From: Pelosinus fermentans DSM 17108
GTDB lineage: Bacteria; Bacillota; Negativicutes; DSM-13327
Assembly: GCF_000271485.2 (NCBI RefSeq)
Contig: NZ_AKVN02000001.1
Location: 4,055,501-4,119,500, forward strand
Length of the DNA: 64,000 nt
Direction: 5' to 3'
Shown: piece after piece, positions 25,209-34,209 of the stretch
Layout of the letters: every line of letters begins with the position of its first letter
Numbering within the stretch: the stretch's first letter is position 1
Notes under the pieces: model-generated
Seen by the model: the letters and a program-made list of their open reading frames with translations, nothing else
Database searches by the model: none
Told to the model about the DNA's origin: nothing
Program-made: the position numbers and the translations under genes

Positions 25209-26138
25209 TTAATAATTAACATTTTCTATACCCTTGAGATTAAGGATTTGTCGAGCCTCATCAGAATTGGCAATTTCCAATCCGAGCCTTTCTGCGATTT
25301 CTTTAATCTGAATTACTTGTTCAGCGCTGGATTTCGCCAAAACTCCTGGTTTCAAATAAATATTATCTTCCAATCCGACCCGTGCGTTCCCCCCCATTGT
25401 CAAAGCAGCAGTAACTATTGGAAATTGAGCCTTCCCCGCTGCCGCGCAGGACCAAACAAAGTCTCCGATTTGTTCACGAGCTGTTTTGGCCAAATAGACG
25501 AGATTATCCACAGTCGCAGGAATTCCGCCTAAGATCCCCATTACAAATTGTAGATAAACTGGTCCCGTAAGCAGCCCTTTTTCCTTAAAATAGGCGATGT
25601 TATTAATCATTCCTACGTCGTATACCTCAAACTCAGGGCGCATTCCGTGTTCATTCATGGTGTTCAGATAATACTCCAATCCTGTGAAAGTGTTGGTAAA
25701 CACCAGTTCATTCGTGCGCTTGAGGTAAGGAATTTCCCAGTCGAATTTTGGGTTTTTTATCTTTGCCGCGAGATCAGCAAACACAAAGTTTACCGATCCT
25801 GCGTTACAGGAAGCTAACTCCGGTTTCAACTCCACTGCAGCAGCAAGACGTTGTTCTGAAGACATCCAAACTGCTCCGCCAGTGGTAATACAAACGACTG
25901 CATTACACTGCTGTTTGATGGAAGTAACGATTTCCCTCATAATATTTATATCAGGGGTTGGACTACCATCCTTTGGATCTCTAGCATGAACATGAACGAC
26001 TGCGGCTCCAGCCTTATGAGCCTCTACCGCATCCTTAATGATTTGTTCCGGTGTAAAAGGAAAATAAGCACTTAAACTTGGGGTATGGGTTGCTCCTGTA
26101 ACTGCTGCGGTTATAATGGTTTTGCTTTGCTTTGCCAT
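25209..26138 (-). CDS. beta-keto acid cleavage enzyme (BKACE, 3-keto-5-aminohexanoate cleavage family)
   Basis: 309 residues behind AAGGAGG. The zinc-binding motif HVHARDPKDGSP (about residue 48) and the later VVCITTGGAVWMSSEQRL and FEVYDVGMI are BKACE signatures. The family condenses a beta-keto acid with acetyl-CoA, giving acetoacetate and a new acyl-CoA; members act on 3-keto-5-aminohexanoate, dehydrocarnitine and others. It is the first gene of the operon and sits behind a sigma-54 promoter. The particular beta-keto acid cannot be read from the sequence. Confidence 0.92.
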   Translation of the reverse strand: MAKQSKTIITAAVTGATHTPSLSAYFPFTPEQIIKDAVEAHKAGAAVVHVHARDPKDGSPTPDINIMREIVTSIKQQCNAVVCITTGGAVWMSSEQRLAAAVELKPELASCNAGSVNFVFADLAAKIKNPKFDWEIPYLKRTNELVFTNTFTGLEYYLNTMNEHGMRPEFEVYDVGMINNIAYFKEKGLLTGPVYLQFVMGILGGIPATVDNLVYLAKTAREQIGDFVWSCAAAGKAQFPIVTAALTMGGNARVGLEDNIYLKPGVLAKSSAEQVIQIKEIAERLGLEIANSDEARQILNLKGIENVNY

Positions 26139-26232
26139 GTAAACTCCTCCTTGATATAAATCTGTTTCTGATTTTGATATACTGATTCACGTTCGCTATA
26201 TATTTCTTTTATCAGAACTACCTTGCTATATA

Positions 26233-26248
26233 TGCAATCAGCATGCCA
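26233..26248 (-). promoter_or_regulatory. sigma-54 promoter of the BKACE operon
   Basis: The minus strand reads TGGCATGCTGATTGCA, against the -24/-12 consensus TGGCACGNNNNTTGCW: one mismatch, with GG and GC at the right spacing. It lies about 95 bases upstream of the BKACE start. The adjacent sigma-54 activator is the obvious partner. Confidence 0.85.
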
Positions 26249-26338
26249 ACGTTAAAAAACAACGCAGGCATTGTGCTCTTTGGCGCAAATCAATGGGTTT
26301 CGCTAGACTTTCGACTTTCATTTTAAATACCCAAGTGT

Positions 26339-26423
26339 CAGTATGTAATTACACAATTATTCTGAAATCAATGAATATTGCTATAATAATCTATCACCCA
26401 GAGGATAGAGGACTGTATGTAAT
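26339..26423. promoter_or_regulatory. possible upstream activator sites
   Basis: GTATGTAAT occurs at 26339-26347 (running into the palindrome TGTAATTACA) and again at 26415-26423, 90-175 bases upstream of the sigma-54 promoter, a usual distance for enhancer sites. No other gene lies between 26139 and 26542. Confidence 0.35.
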
Positions 26424-26469
26424 CGTAAACTTACACTGTCATTCTTTACTTACATTTGACACAAAAAAT

Positions 26470-26523
26470 AAAAAGCACAGAAAACGGGGTAAGTATCGAT
26501 TTACCCCGTTTTCTGTGCTTTTT
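26470..26523 (-). terminator. terminator of the sigma-54 activator gene
   Basis: Perfect 23-base arms (26470-26492, 26501-26523) around GTATCGAT, with T-tracts on both strands. Confidence 0.92.
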
Positions 26524-26542
26524 AATATGATATAGGATTCCC

Positions 26543-27889
26543 TTACTGAATGCCGAGACGACGGATTTTTTGGTAAAGCAGTGGCCGAGCAATACCCAGT
26601 AGTTCCGCAGCCTTCTTTTTATTCCCCTGCGTCGATTGCAGCGCGTCCAAAATAACCTCTTTTTCGATAGCCGCTTTCGCCTCCTGAATTCCTCGACCAG
26701 CAGTGAACTTCCCTTGTTTCTGGATCTTAGGTAGTAACCATTGAAAATGAATCGGCTCAAGAAAACTAGAATTGCAGTGATTAACCGCCCTTTCGATAGC
26801 ATGTTCTAGTTCTCGAATATTTCCTGGCCATTCATACGCCATTAAAATTTTCACAGCCTCAGGAGCAATAGCCACTTTTCCTAACCCCGCCTGGTCTCCA
26901 TATCGCTCTATGAAATTTTCTATGAGCAGCGGTATATCTGTTTTTCGCTCTCGAAGCGGCGCAATCTTAATAGGAATGACATTCAGTCGATAATATAAAT
27001 CAGATCGAAAAGTCCCCTGCTTGACCAGGTCTTCCAAATCATCATTAGTAGCTGCCACAATTCTGATGTTAACGGATATGGGAGCCGTTCCCCCAACTCG
27101 CTCGATTTCCTTTTCTTGTAAGGCACGAAGCAATTTGGCCTGGGCGGCCAACGACAATTGGCTGACTTCATCCAGGAATAATGTACCTTTCTCCGCTATC
27201 TCAAATTTGCCCTTTTTTCCCGCCCGGCGCGCTCCAGTAAAAGCCCCCTCATCGTAACCAAACAACTCCGATTCAATAAGTTCATTAGGAATGGCTGCAC
27301 AATTGAGCTTAACAAAAGGATGATGGGATCGCCGGCTTTCCTGATGCAAAGCGTGAGCAACTAACTCCTTGCCCGTACCCGTTTCGCCCTGAATCAAGAC
27401 AGTGGAGTTAGCACATGCAGCTCTTACTATTATTGTCCGCAATGCAGCAACAGCATCGCTAGAGCCGATAATGTTTTCTAAAGAATACTTTACTCCAGAA
27501 TTGTTTTTCAGTTTCTCTTTGTAATAGTTCAGTTCACCACGCAATTCTTCTACAGAATAGATCAGTTTGTCAACCCCTTCAAAAACTGAGAAGGACATGG
27601 CACCGATAATGACACCGTCCTTAGCCAAAGGAACTCGATTGCAAATCAAAGGTTTACCTTCACTATAGAATATTTCACCTAAAATGGGTTTCCCTGTTTC
27701 AAGAACTGCGGGAAGCCGACTTGTTGCCACCACATCCTTGATGTATCGCCCTATAATATCTTCCATTTTCCAGCCTTTTAGCTTCGCATAATTTTCTTCT
27801 ACAAAAACGATTCGTGCTTTATGATCCACTACTACTAATCCATACAGATGAGTACACACTTGCTTCATGATTTCACTGTGCGTTGCCAC
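26543..27889 (-). CDS. sigma-54-dependent activator with PAS sensor domain
   Basis: GTG start at 27889 behind AAGGAGGGG; 448 residues. Order: PAS domain (about 10-120), AAA+ ATPase with Walker A GETGTGKE, GAFTGA loop (YDEGAFTGARRAGK) that contacts sigma-54, Walker B GTLFLDEVSQ, and a Fis-type HTH (KKKAAELLGIARPLLYQKIRRLGI). The PAS domain lets it respond to a small molecule without a kinase. It is upstream of the BKACE operon on the same strand, and a -24/-12 promoter lies between, so it very likely switches that operon on. Confidence 0.93.
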   Translation of the reverse strand: MATHSEIMKQVCTHLYGLVVVDHKARIVFVEENYAKLKGWKMEDIIGRYIKDVVATSRLPAVLETGKPILGEIFYSEGKPLICNRVPLAKDGVIIGAMSFSVFEGVDKLIYSVEELRGELNYYKEKLKNNSGVKYSLENIIGSSDAVAALRTIIVRAACANSTVLIQGETGTGKELVAHALHQESRRSHHPFVKLNCAAIPNELIESELFGYDEGAFTGARRAGKKGKFEIAEKGTLFLDEVSQLSLAAQAKLLRALQEKEIERVGGTAPISVNIRIVAATNDDLEDLVKQGTFRSDLYYRLNVIPIKIAPLRERKTDIPLLIENFIERYGDQAGLGKVAIAPEAVKILMAYEWPGNIRELEHAIERAVNHCNSSFLEPIHFQWLLPKIQKQGKFTAGRGIQEAKAAIEKEVILDALQSTQGNKKKAAELLGIARPLLYQKIRRLGIQ

Positions 27890-28256
27890 TACAACCCCTC
27901 CTTACAGATAAAATGAGTCTATTTTATATTTTCTCGATAATGAGCATAACTTTTCTTCAGGAGCTGCACCATCAGCCGTATCTGGGGCAGACGGATTGCA
28001 TATCACTAAAACCCCTCTCATACTGTAATAATAATAGCACATCTTCATTCTTGCCGCATACGTAAATCAATACCAGTTTCTAACTCTCTGCCATCATAAC
28101 GTTTGAACTTTTATTCTTTTTTATCCACAAAAAATCCCCTCCAGATTGTTAGTGTAAGTCCATTCTATCAATGGCCTTTTTTACACGGTCAACCTAAAGG
28201 GGATAATACCTTATTGTTCTTATTCTATTAATAAACCACTTTTCTATTTTTCCTTT
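27890..28256. other. intergenic region without recognised gene
   Basis: Between the sigma-54 activator and the end of the flavin reductase gene, both on minus. I found no open frame with a ribosome site. ATCCCCT (about 28133) and AGGGGAT (about 28196) form a weak inverted pair that may help end the flavin reductase transcript. Confidence 0.4.
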
Positions 28257-28823
28257 TCAATAGTCTTTTCCAATAGAAAAGGCCTGAGCGACTTGTTTTC
28301 CTACACCATAGTAATGGCCACTGTCAGCAGCAAAAATTAAAGGTTTTATTTGTTCAATAACCGGCTGACCGCCTTTTTCTTGTATACTCTCATCCATTTT
28401 GACATCCATCACTTCACCTATAAACTGGGTATGCAGGCCAAGCTCAATAACCTGGATAACTTTACACTCCAAATTAATTGGAAATTCCCTGATGTAAGGA
28501 GCATCAACAATATCACTTTTTACCGCTGTAAGGCCAGTCTTAGCAAATTTATCCTCCTTATGTCTGGAGGCTATGCCAAAGTAATCAGCTTCTTTTGCAT
28601 AGTTTTCTGAAGGAATATTAATTGTGAATGCCTTTTTGAGCATTAGGTTATCATACGAATACGTTGCTTTGCGTAGTGAAACGGCAACACAAGGGGGAGC
28701 TGAGCAGCAAATACCTCCCCAAGCAGCAGTCATCGCATTAGGATTTCCTTCCTTATCATAGGTACATACGACTAGAATAGGTGCAGGATAGAGCAATGTT
28801 TTAGCACCCAAACTTTTTTTCAT
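28257..28823 (-). CDS. flavin reductase-domain protein (FMN-binding)
   Basis: ATG 28823 is six bases after GAGGTG; 188 residues. The Flavin_Reduct fold is shown by [37 protein letters not shown] and [18 protein letters not shown], with the late [18 protein letters not shown] segment. Members bind FMN and act as NAD(P)H:flavin reductases or flavoredoxins in anaerobes. It is a single gene. The region upstream (28824-29166) contains only the glmS-tail cassette at 29077-29160. Confidence 0.85.
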   Translation of the reverse strand: MKKSLGAKTLLYPAPILVVCTYDKEGNPNAMTAAWGGICCSAPPCVAVSLRKATYSYDNLMLKKAFTINIPSENYAKEADYFGIASRHKEDKFAKTGLTAVKSDIVDAPYIREFPINLECKVIQVIELGLHTQFIGEVMDVKMDESIQEKGGQPVIEQIKPLIFAADSGHYYGVGKQVAQAFSIGKDY

Positions 28824-29076
28824 ACTTTTCACCTCTTAGTTATTATCTGCATAAAACCTTACTTTAGATCCTTTAATTGTAATTACAGGCATTGTACATC
28901 ATCGTACTATAAGTATGGTCGTTTCTCTCATGATATATGTTATTCTTTCAATACAAAAGTATGCACTTTTACGATAGGTGCTATACATTACAGCAGATAC
29001 CATCCTGCCACTCGGTAAGTTGACTGGAATGACGCAGCTTACCTAGTATCATATGTGACAATCTTTAGAGTTTTCC

Positions 29077-29160
29077 TAAAAAAACCGCCCCTACCCTCAA
29101 CATTTTGAGGATAGGGGCGGTACCTATTTACCGATTCTACTGTTACAGACTTCGCCACAC
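29077..29160 (-). repeat. glmS-tail plus terminator cassette
   Basis: On the minus strand the end of glmS is recognisable (AKSVTVE, 29132-29160), followed by arms ACCGCCCCTA-CCTCA / TGAGG-TAGGGGCGGT (29084-29121) and seven Ts. It starts five to ten bases after the stop of the 97-residue gene. The hairpin should work as that gene's terminator. Confidence 0.75.
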
Positions 29161-29166
29161 AATTTC

Positions 29167-29460
29167 TTACCGCCTTGATGGTTCCCAGGACAATGCCTGC
29201 ATAATAAATCGTATCGAGTCAGAAAAACCTTGTCGGTAACTAACAGCCATACTCGCTGCTTCCCTTTCATTGTTTTTGTCGGCTAACCTGCTTAAAATGA
29301 GGTGTAAATTTGGGGGCAATGCTGCACGTAATTCCTCTTCATATTCTTTAGCCGCTATATTGGAATAATAATAGTCATTTGATATTTGCTGTAGTGGTAT
29401 GTTAAGACTAATATCCTCCATAGAATCCATTGCACTTTCAAAAAGGCTTTCTTTTTTCAC
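29167..29460 (-). CDS. small helical protein (DUF6809-like)
   Basis: GTG start at 29460 with AAGGAGAGGA at five bases; 97 residues, mostly helical and acidic at the N-terminus, ending SYRQGFSDSIRFIMQALSWEPSRR. The late 'Y..GF.D..R..M' helix resembles DUF6809 proteins common in Firmicutes. A nearly identical copy of the last 27 codons lies at 36816-36899 without the rest of the gene. Its 3' end abuts a glmS-tail cassette. Function unknown. Confidence 0.6.
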   Translation of the reverse strand: MKKESLFESAMDSMEDISLNIPLQQISNDYYYSNIAAKEYEEELRAALPPNLHLILSRLADKNNEREAASMAVSYRQGFSDSIRFIMQALSWEPSRR

Positions 29461-29754
29461 GATATTCCTCTCCTTAGTATTTAAAATGAACTCCTGCTAT
29501 GCCCTTAATCGATTGTCCTTAGCCATGTACTCCGTGTAATCTTGTTTTGACAAGCTTTACGAATACGCCATTTATGTTATTGATCTGATTAGACTATATA
29601 TAGCCATACAAATATGGTTTACCAACTTTTATATGTTTTTTAGAGTATTTTATAAAATCAACTATGAACTATAGTTGGATATGAGTTATAATGAAATACA
29701 TATGTAGTTATATATCTGTACCGCAAATATACAATTAATGAGTTATTTAATATG

Positions 29755-29769
29755 GTAAGTATTACTTAC
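29755..29769 (+). promoter_or_regulatory. XRE operator 1
   Basis: GTAAGT-ATT-ACTTAC, perfect arms around three bases. It shares its core with operator 2, 32 bases downstream (about three helical turns). The rest of 29461-29754 is AT-rich, with a possible TATAAT at 29687-29692 and no gene. Confidence 0.7.
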
Positions 29770-29785
29770 TATATTAACAGTATAA

Positions 29786-29802
29786 CGTAAGTGCAACTTA
29801 CG
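29786..29802 (+). promoter_or_regulatory. XRE operator 2
   Basis: CGTAAGT-GCA-ACTTACG, perfect 7-base arms, 17 bases before the XRE gene. Placement suggests autorepression. Confidence 0.72.
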
Positions 29803-29818
29803 GTCAAGAGGTTTTTCT

Positions 29819-30046
29819 ATGTTTAAAAAAGAACTTTTTATTGAACGTTTAAATTTACTTATGAAAAAGAATCAAACCTCCAAACAGGCTTTAGGAAATG
29901 CGATTGGTGTAAGTCGTCCAGCTATCAGCCAATTTGCGAGTGGTAGCAATCTGCCTTCAATTGAAAAACTAGCGGCTATCGCTGATCATTTTGACGTATC
30001 TATTGACTATCTCGTTGGACAATCCGATGACCCGAAGCGAAAATAG
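29819..30046 (+). CDS. XRE/Cro-CI family regulator
   Basis: 75 residues: a single HTH domain (SKQALGNAIGVSRPAISQFASGSNLPSIEKLAAIADHFDVSIDYLVG) with no effector domain. AAGAGG precedes the ATG. Two palindromes of the same sequence stand in its own promoter, so it is a self-regulating repressor of the phage-immunity type. Other targets were not seen; the divergent 97-residue gene could share control. Confidence 0.87.
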   Translation: MFKKELFIERLNLLMKKNQTSKQALGNAIGVSRPAISQFASGSNLPSIEKLAAIADHFDVSIDYLVGQSDDPKRK

Positions 30047-30134
30047 TGGCTCTTTATCCTAACAACCAAATCTACCAAAATATAGGTGGAAGGTGACCTG
30101 CCCCCGCACAAGACAGGATTAATAGTTAAAATCC

Positions 30135-30172
30135 AAAAGCCAATTCCCTTACTATAAAGGAATTGGCTTTTT
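30135..30172 (+). terminator. terminator (AAAAGCCAATTCC type)
   Basis: AAAAGCCAATTCC pairs with GGAATTGGCTTTTT across a small loop. Nearly the same hairpin ends the symporter gene at 44811-44850. From 30173 to 30449 there is no gene; 30310-30346 is a fragment of REP-like family A (GTTGTCAAAAAGAAACGTCCCC). Confidence 0.8.
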
Positions 30173-30449
30173 ATGTTGTGTGCTAAAAAAGAACTCTTCT
30201 ATTGATATGTATTGTTTCACGCGGTTTATACAAATATATTGTTCATTGTATTTCACTATTTCCAGAGGCAATCAACCTGTCCCTGGAAGATATTCTAGGC
30301 TATTCCTATGAAGTTGTCAAAAAGAAACGTCCCCTTTGTCTTCATAAATTATTTTTCTCTAAAAATTTTGTTTTTTCCTGCCAATCCTTGAAAAAAGGAC
30401 CATATAATGCAATAATAAGTAAAATTATGATTAAAATGTCCACTTTGAC

Positions 30450-31283
30450 TTATCTTGCTTCGTTTTTTCCCCTTGGATTTTTGAATTCACAGGGTACACG
30501 AGTTTGGCAAAGACCACAACCAGATGTCCTTTGACCACCATATTTTTCAGCCAATTGCACTGACTCTTCGCAAAATAAATAATTCCGGCACTTGATCTTA
30601 TCATGACCGCTCATCGTAATCGCCCCTACGGGACAACGAGAAATACAGGCATTACAATTTAAACAATTGGCACGGTAATCCTGTTCTTTTCGTAAAGTTG
30701 GCAGCAGTTTTAGGTCGGTGATGACCGATCCTAATCGTATAGCCATACCAGCTTCCGAGATGAATGCATCATTCATACTGAAAGTTCCCAAGCCTGCCGC
30801 ATAGGCTGCATGTCGCTCCGACCAATTGGAGGCAATGCCTACTGGTGTCTCTGAAAAACACTGAAATACGCCTGATAGTGTTGGCGCTACCGCCTGATAG
30901 CCAAGTCCAGTAAGATACTCAACCATATGACGACGAAGTTCGCAATTAAATTCTTCACCAAAATATCGAGTTAGAGCCCACTCCCGTCCAGGCCACTGCT
31001 CCTGCAAACGGTTACTTTGTCTTGCTAGTTCGCTGATAGGCAAGACCCAACAGATTACTGTTCCGACTGCTACCCTGTTATCATCCAAAGTAGCTGCGAA
31101 GATTTCGCGTGGCGTAAGATGAAACTCGCCAATACTATTCTTGTACTCCTTGAACAAGGGATCATCCCAAGATGCATAACCCACTAGAGGTTCTGAAAAA
31201 TATATCAAACCCGTTTCCTCATGCCGATTTCCCAGACTCGTCGCTACGAACCGACGAATTTCCTCCAGAATTTTTTCTTCCAT
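30450..31283 (-). CDS. QueG-like iron-sulfur protein (epoxyqueuosine reductase family)
   Basis: 277 residues. The N-terminal two thirds have the cobalamin-domain pattern of the family (GFxxxAVAPTLSG, NWSERHAAYAAGLGTFSMNDAFISEAGMAIRLGSVITD). Two Fe-S motifs follow: CLNCNACISRCPVGAI and a second cluster region with CGLCQTRVPCEF. It is shorter than true QueG (about 380 residues) and lacks the HEAT-like C-terminus, so it may be a related corrinoid-dependent reductase or chaperone-like paralogue. A TetR gene follows on the same strand upstream. Confidence 0.8.
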   Translation of the reverse strand: MEEKILEEIRRFVATSLGNRHEETGLIYFSEPLVGYASWDDPLFKEYKNSIGEFHLTPREIFAATLDDNRVAVGTVICWVLPISELARQSNRLQEQWPGREWALTRYFGEEFNCELRRHMVEYLTGLGYQAVAPTLSGVFQCFSETPVGIASNWSERHAAYAAGLGTFSMNDAFISEAGMAIRLGSVITDLKLLPTLRKEQDYRANCLNCNACISRCPVGAITMSGHDKIKCRNYLFCEESVQLAEKYGGQRTSGCGLCQTRVPCEFKNPRGKNEAR

Positions 31284-31330
31284 GCCACCATCCCCTTTCG
31301 TACTGTTTAGTCCAAAATTATTTTATATCT

Positions 31331-31357
31331 AGGCATCGATTCAAAAAATCGATGCCT
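31331..31357 (-). terminator. terminator of the TetR gene
   Basis: AGGCATCGATT / AATCGATGCCT, perfect 11-base arms around five As; downstream of the minus-strand TetR gene. Confidence 0.7.
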
Positions 31358-31367
31358 ATAAATACCC

Positions 31368-31949
31368 TCAGTTCAAAACTGTTAGTGCCTCCTTGGCCAT
31401 ATCTTCCAAAACACCGCGGTTACAACGTCGTCTGGCATCTACATTCATGCCAGTAGCTAAAGCCACGAAGAACCTAGCCAAAGACCGAACATCTCGCCCA
31501 GCAGCAAGTTCACCACGGTCTTGCCACTTTGCAATGAAAGCAGTCAGCTCGTCTTCCATCTTTTCGGCGCTGCCCCGTATTATCTCACGTGTCTCTTGGT
31601 CAGCTGTAACCAATGCCGTAGCCGTATTGGTAAAAAAGCAACCTCCTGGATAACCTTCATGTACAGCTAGATCTATTATCTCTTGCAAAAAGCAAACTAT
31701 ACCTTGTCGTAGAGAAGGTGCCGATGCCAGTATCTCCCTGCGCCGTTGCCTGACCATCGCAGCGTAATACTCTATGGTCTCACAAAACAGTTGCCTTTTG
31801 TCACCAAAAGTATCATACAAACTAGACCGACTTATTGCCATTGCTTCTATTAAGTCGGGAATACTCGTACCATCATAACCCTTTAGCCAAAAGACCTTCA
31901 TGGCTTGAGCCAAGGCTTCTTTTCTTTCAAATTCTTTGGGTCTCGCCAT
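31368..31949 (-). CDS. TetR/AcrR-family regulator
   Basis: ATG 31949 lies nine bases after GGAGG; the ATG in between abuts it. 193 residues with HTH MKVFWLKGYDGTSIPDLIEAMAISRSSLYDTFGDKRQLF and the C-terminal GCFFTNTATAL...LARFFVALATGMNVDARR of the TetR_C_16 (YfiR-like) group. It is divergent from sstT (186 bases) and may regulate it or the QueG-like gene downstream. Confidence 0.88.
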   Translation of the reverse strand: MARPKEFERKEALAQAMKVFWLKGYDGTSIPDLIEAMAISRSSLYDTFGDKRQLFCETIEYYAAMVRQRRREILASAPSLRQGIVCFLQEIIDLAVHEGYPGGCFFTNTATALVTADQETREIIRGSAEKMEDELTAFIAKWQDRGELAAGRDVRSLARFFVALATGMNVDARRRCNRGVLEDMAKEALTVLN

Positions 31950-32029
31950 TTTTTTCATCCTCCGAATATTAGTATAACAATTCTGGATCAATCAGTCCAT
32001 ATCTTTTTAAAGGTCCCTCACGTCTTATT

Positions 32030-32058
32030 TTGACAGTAAACATAAATAATATTATAAT
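32030..32058 (+). promoter_or_regulatory. consensus promoter of sstT
   Basis: TTGACA, 17 bases, TATAAT: a full match to the housekeeping consensus. Such strength usually implies repression, and a TetR gene is divergent. Confidence 0.85.
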
Positions 32059-32135
32059 AGTGCGGTGCTCTTTTATTATGTGTACTTATATAACCTAACG
32101 CAATACAAGTTAGTATAGAAATGGGAGTTGTTATT

Positions 32136-33347
32136 ATGCTAAAAGCCTTGGTTTCTCAAATGAACAAAATCAGTTTAGTCCAGCAGATACTAATCGGTCT
32201 TATTCTCGGTCTTATCGTTGCCCTGTATGCACCCGCTGTTGCCAGCAGGGTTGCTCTTTTAGGTACCTTATTCGTTGGCGCTTTAAAAGCTGTAGCGCCC
32301 TTATTAGTGCTCTTCCTCGTTATGAGCTCCCTTTGTAACCAAAAGCAAGGTGTCCAAACAAATATGAAATCAATTATTGTTCTATATTTGCTAGGCACCT
32401 TTTCAGCAGCGGCAATTGCCGTAGGGGCCAGCTTCCTTTTCCCTGTAGACCTTAAGTTAGTTGCAAAAGTATCAGATGTCACACCGCCAAATGGTATTGT
32501 TGAAGTATTACGCTCGCTAGCTTTAAACATTGTTGAAAATCCCATAAAAGCATTAATGACTGGTAATTATATCGGTATTCTCTCCTGGAGTGTAATTTTG
32601 GGCGTTGCTCTTCGGAGTGCCAACGAAACAGTAAAAGAAACGATCCAAGGTTTTTCTAATGCTGTATCAAAAGCAGTTCAATGGATAATTAGGCTTGCAC
32701 CGATTGGGATTTTTGGATTAGTTGCTGATTCAATTTCTCAAAATGGCATCGAAGCTCTTATTGGCTATGGCAAGCTTCTTATACTGCTAATTGGCTGTAT
32801 GCTTTTTGTTGCTTTAGTTGTCAATCCGCTTATTGTATTTTTGACAATTCACCGCAATCCATATCCACTGGTATTTACATGTCTTCGTGAAAGTGGTGTT
32901 TATGCCTTCTTTACCCGCAGCTCAGCAGCCAATATCCCTGTAAACATGAACCTTTGTAAAAAACTTAACCTCGACCCGGATACATACTCTGTATCCATTC
33001 CACTTGGTGCAACAATTAACATGGCGGGTGCAGCCGTAACCATTTCGGTACTTTCTCTAGCCGCTGTGCATACTTTAGGTATTCATATTGATATTTGGAC
33101 TGCTCTATTGCTCAGCGTTCTTGCTACGATCGGCGCCTGTGGCGCTTCAGGCGTAGCTGGTGGTTCACTCCTGCTAATACCTATGGCTTGTGCTCTTTTT
33201 GGTATCAACAATGACCTTGCAATGCAAGTTGTAGGAGTAGGCTTTATTATCGGTGTACTGCAAGACTCTGCTGAAACAGCTCTCAACTCCTCTACTGACG
33301 TTCTTTTTACAGCGACTGCCGATATTGCCAGCCGCAAGAAGAATTAG
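32136..33347 (+). CDS. sstT: serine/threonine:sodium symporter SstT
   Basis: ATG 32136 follows GGGAGT by seven bases; 403 residues. DAACS-family features: about eight helices, ARGININE-poor N-terminus, [42 protein letters not shown] (the SSAANIP and GATINM motifs of SstT) and [17 protein letters not shown]. Family members import serine and threonine with Na+. Expected location is the cytoplasmic membrane. Confidence 0.92.
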   Translation: MLKALVSQMNKISLVQQILIGLILGLIVALYAPAVASRVALLGTLFVGALKAVAPLLVLFLVMSSLCNQKQGVQTNMKSIIVLYLLGTFSAAAIAVGASFLFPVDLKLVAKVSDVTPPNGIVEVLRSLALNIVENPIKALMTGNYIGILSWSVILGVALRSANETVKETIQGFSNAVSKAVQWIIRLAPIGIFGLVADSISQNGIEALIGYGKLLILLIGCMLFVALVVNPLIVFLTIHRNPYPLVFTCLRESGVYAFFTRSSAANIPVNMNLCKKLNLDPDTYSVSIPLGATINMAGAAVTISVLSLAAVHTLGIHIDIWTALLLSVLATIGACGASGVAGGSLLLIPMACALFGINNDLAMQVVGVGFIIGVLQDSAETALNSSTDVLFTATADIASRKKN

Positions 33348-33450
33348 TAAACACATAGAAAAATTCCGAATGCAAGAGGATTTTTTTTAATTAGAATCGT
33401 ATAATTTAGCCGTCTACCTTTTTGGTGAAATAGTCAATAGATGGTAGACA

Positions 33451-33515
33451 GAAAACTAAATGGAAAGCCACCCATTCTTTTCTAAAAAGAATGGGTGGCT
33501 TTCCATTTAGTTTTC
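33451..33515 (+). terminator. very long terminator hairpin after sstT
   Basis: Perfect 31-base arms (33451-33481, 33485-33515) with a three-base loop. Such length also fits a mobile hairpin element. Confidence 0.75.
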
Positions 33516-33565
33516 TCACACATTTGATTTATTGAAGTACAATACAGCTAAGTAAAAGAGTCAGT

Positions 33566-33686
33566 GGGGTCAGGCTTGAGTTATTCTTCTAATTGACTTA
33601 TTTGAATAAAAATAAGTCAATTAGAAGAATAACTCGAAAAAGCTAAACGAATAGCAACTCAAAAGCATAACTCAATCCTGCACCCC
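33566..33686. repeat. nested inverted repeat, REPIN-like family C
   Basis: Outer arms GGGGTCAGGCTTGAGTTA (33566-33583) and TAACTCAATCCTGCACCCC (33668-33686). Inside, a perfect 26-base inverted repeat (33578-33603 and 33610-33635) has a six-base loop. A solo GGGGTCAGTCTTG occurs at about 8085. Confidence 0.7.
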
Positions 33687-33859
33687 AAAACAGCCTTAAA
33701 TACTTTCCATTGGTGTAGTAAAATTCCCAATAATACACTATTTACCATCAAAATACAAAAATCTGCAAAGGAAAGGAATTCTAAGGATTCTACCTAAATA
33801 GCCACAATGTCAAGGGGGCATGTCCTTCGACCTAGTGACTTTCTTATCTACAGCAGAAA

Positions 33860-33920
33860 GGGTCAATGTTATTATAAGCGGAGGTTAAGTATCAGGTTGA
33901 AGCGTTAATAACATTGACCC
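33860..33920. repeat. inverted repeat GGGTCAATGTTATTA
   Basis: Perfect 15-base arms (33860-33874, 33906-33920) around 31 bases. It is unlike terminators and is in a 860-base gene-free stretch (33348-34209) made of repeats; 33817-33840 is a partial family B REP (GTCAAGGGGGCATGTCCTTCG). Confidence 0.65.
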
Positions 33921-33980
33921 TTCCCCCTCACAACAATAAAATCCCTTCTAAAAAGAGCACAAACCATAGCTCCCAACGAC

Positions 33981-34067
33981 AAAGCCACCCCTATCCTTAG
34001 CGCATTCCGAAGATAGGGGCGGTACTCTTTTACCTATTCTACTCTTACTGACATAGCCTTGGCTTGT
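33981..34067 (-). repeat. glmS-tail plus terminator cassette (decayed)
   Basis: The minus strand contains GAC AAG CCA AGG (DKPR) and then, one frame away, AMSVRVE plus stop, followed by arms CCGCCCCTATC / GATAGGGGTGG. It has the same order as the cassettes at 29.1 and 53.9 kb, with a frameshift in the tail. Confidence 0.6.
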
Positions 34068-34209
34068 CTCTAGCTCAACGAAATCACCCGTGATTCGCCA
34101 ACCGGAACATTAGAAGCTACATTGTTGCTGTTGCTTTAATAAATTGTACCTGCTATCATATAATCTGTAACAAAAGTACAAAAATATATGATAAAAATGA
34201 GGGAATAGA

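Noticed and set aside
26446-26802. 118-codon minus frame
   Set aside because: It overlaps the terminator and the Fis-HTH end of the sigma-54 activator in another frame; composition is that of a shadow frame.
30202-30534. 110-codon + strand frame
   Set aside because: It runs over a REP fragment and the end of the QueG-like gene, has no ribosome site and no protein-like pattern.
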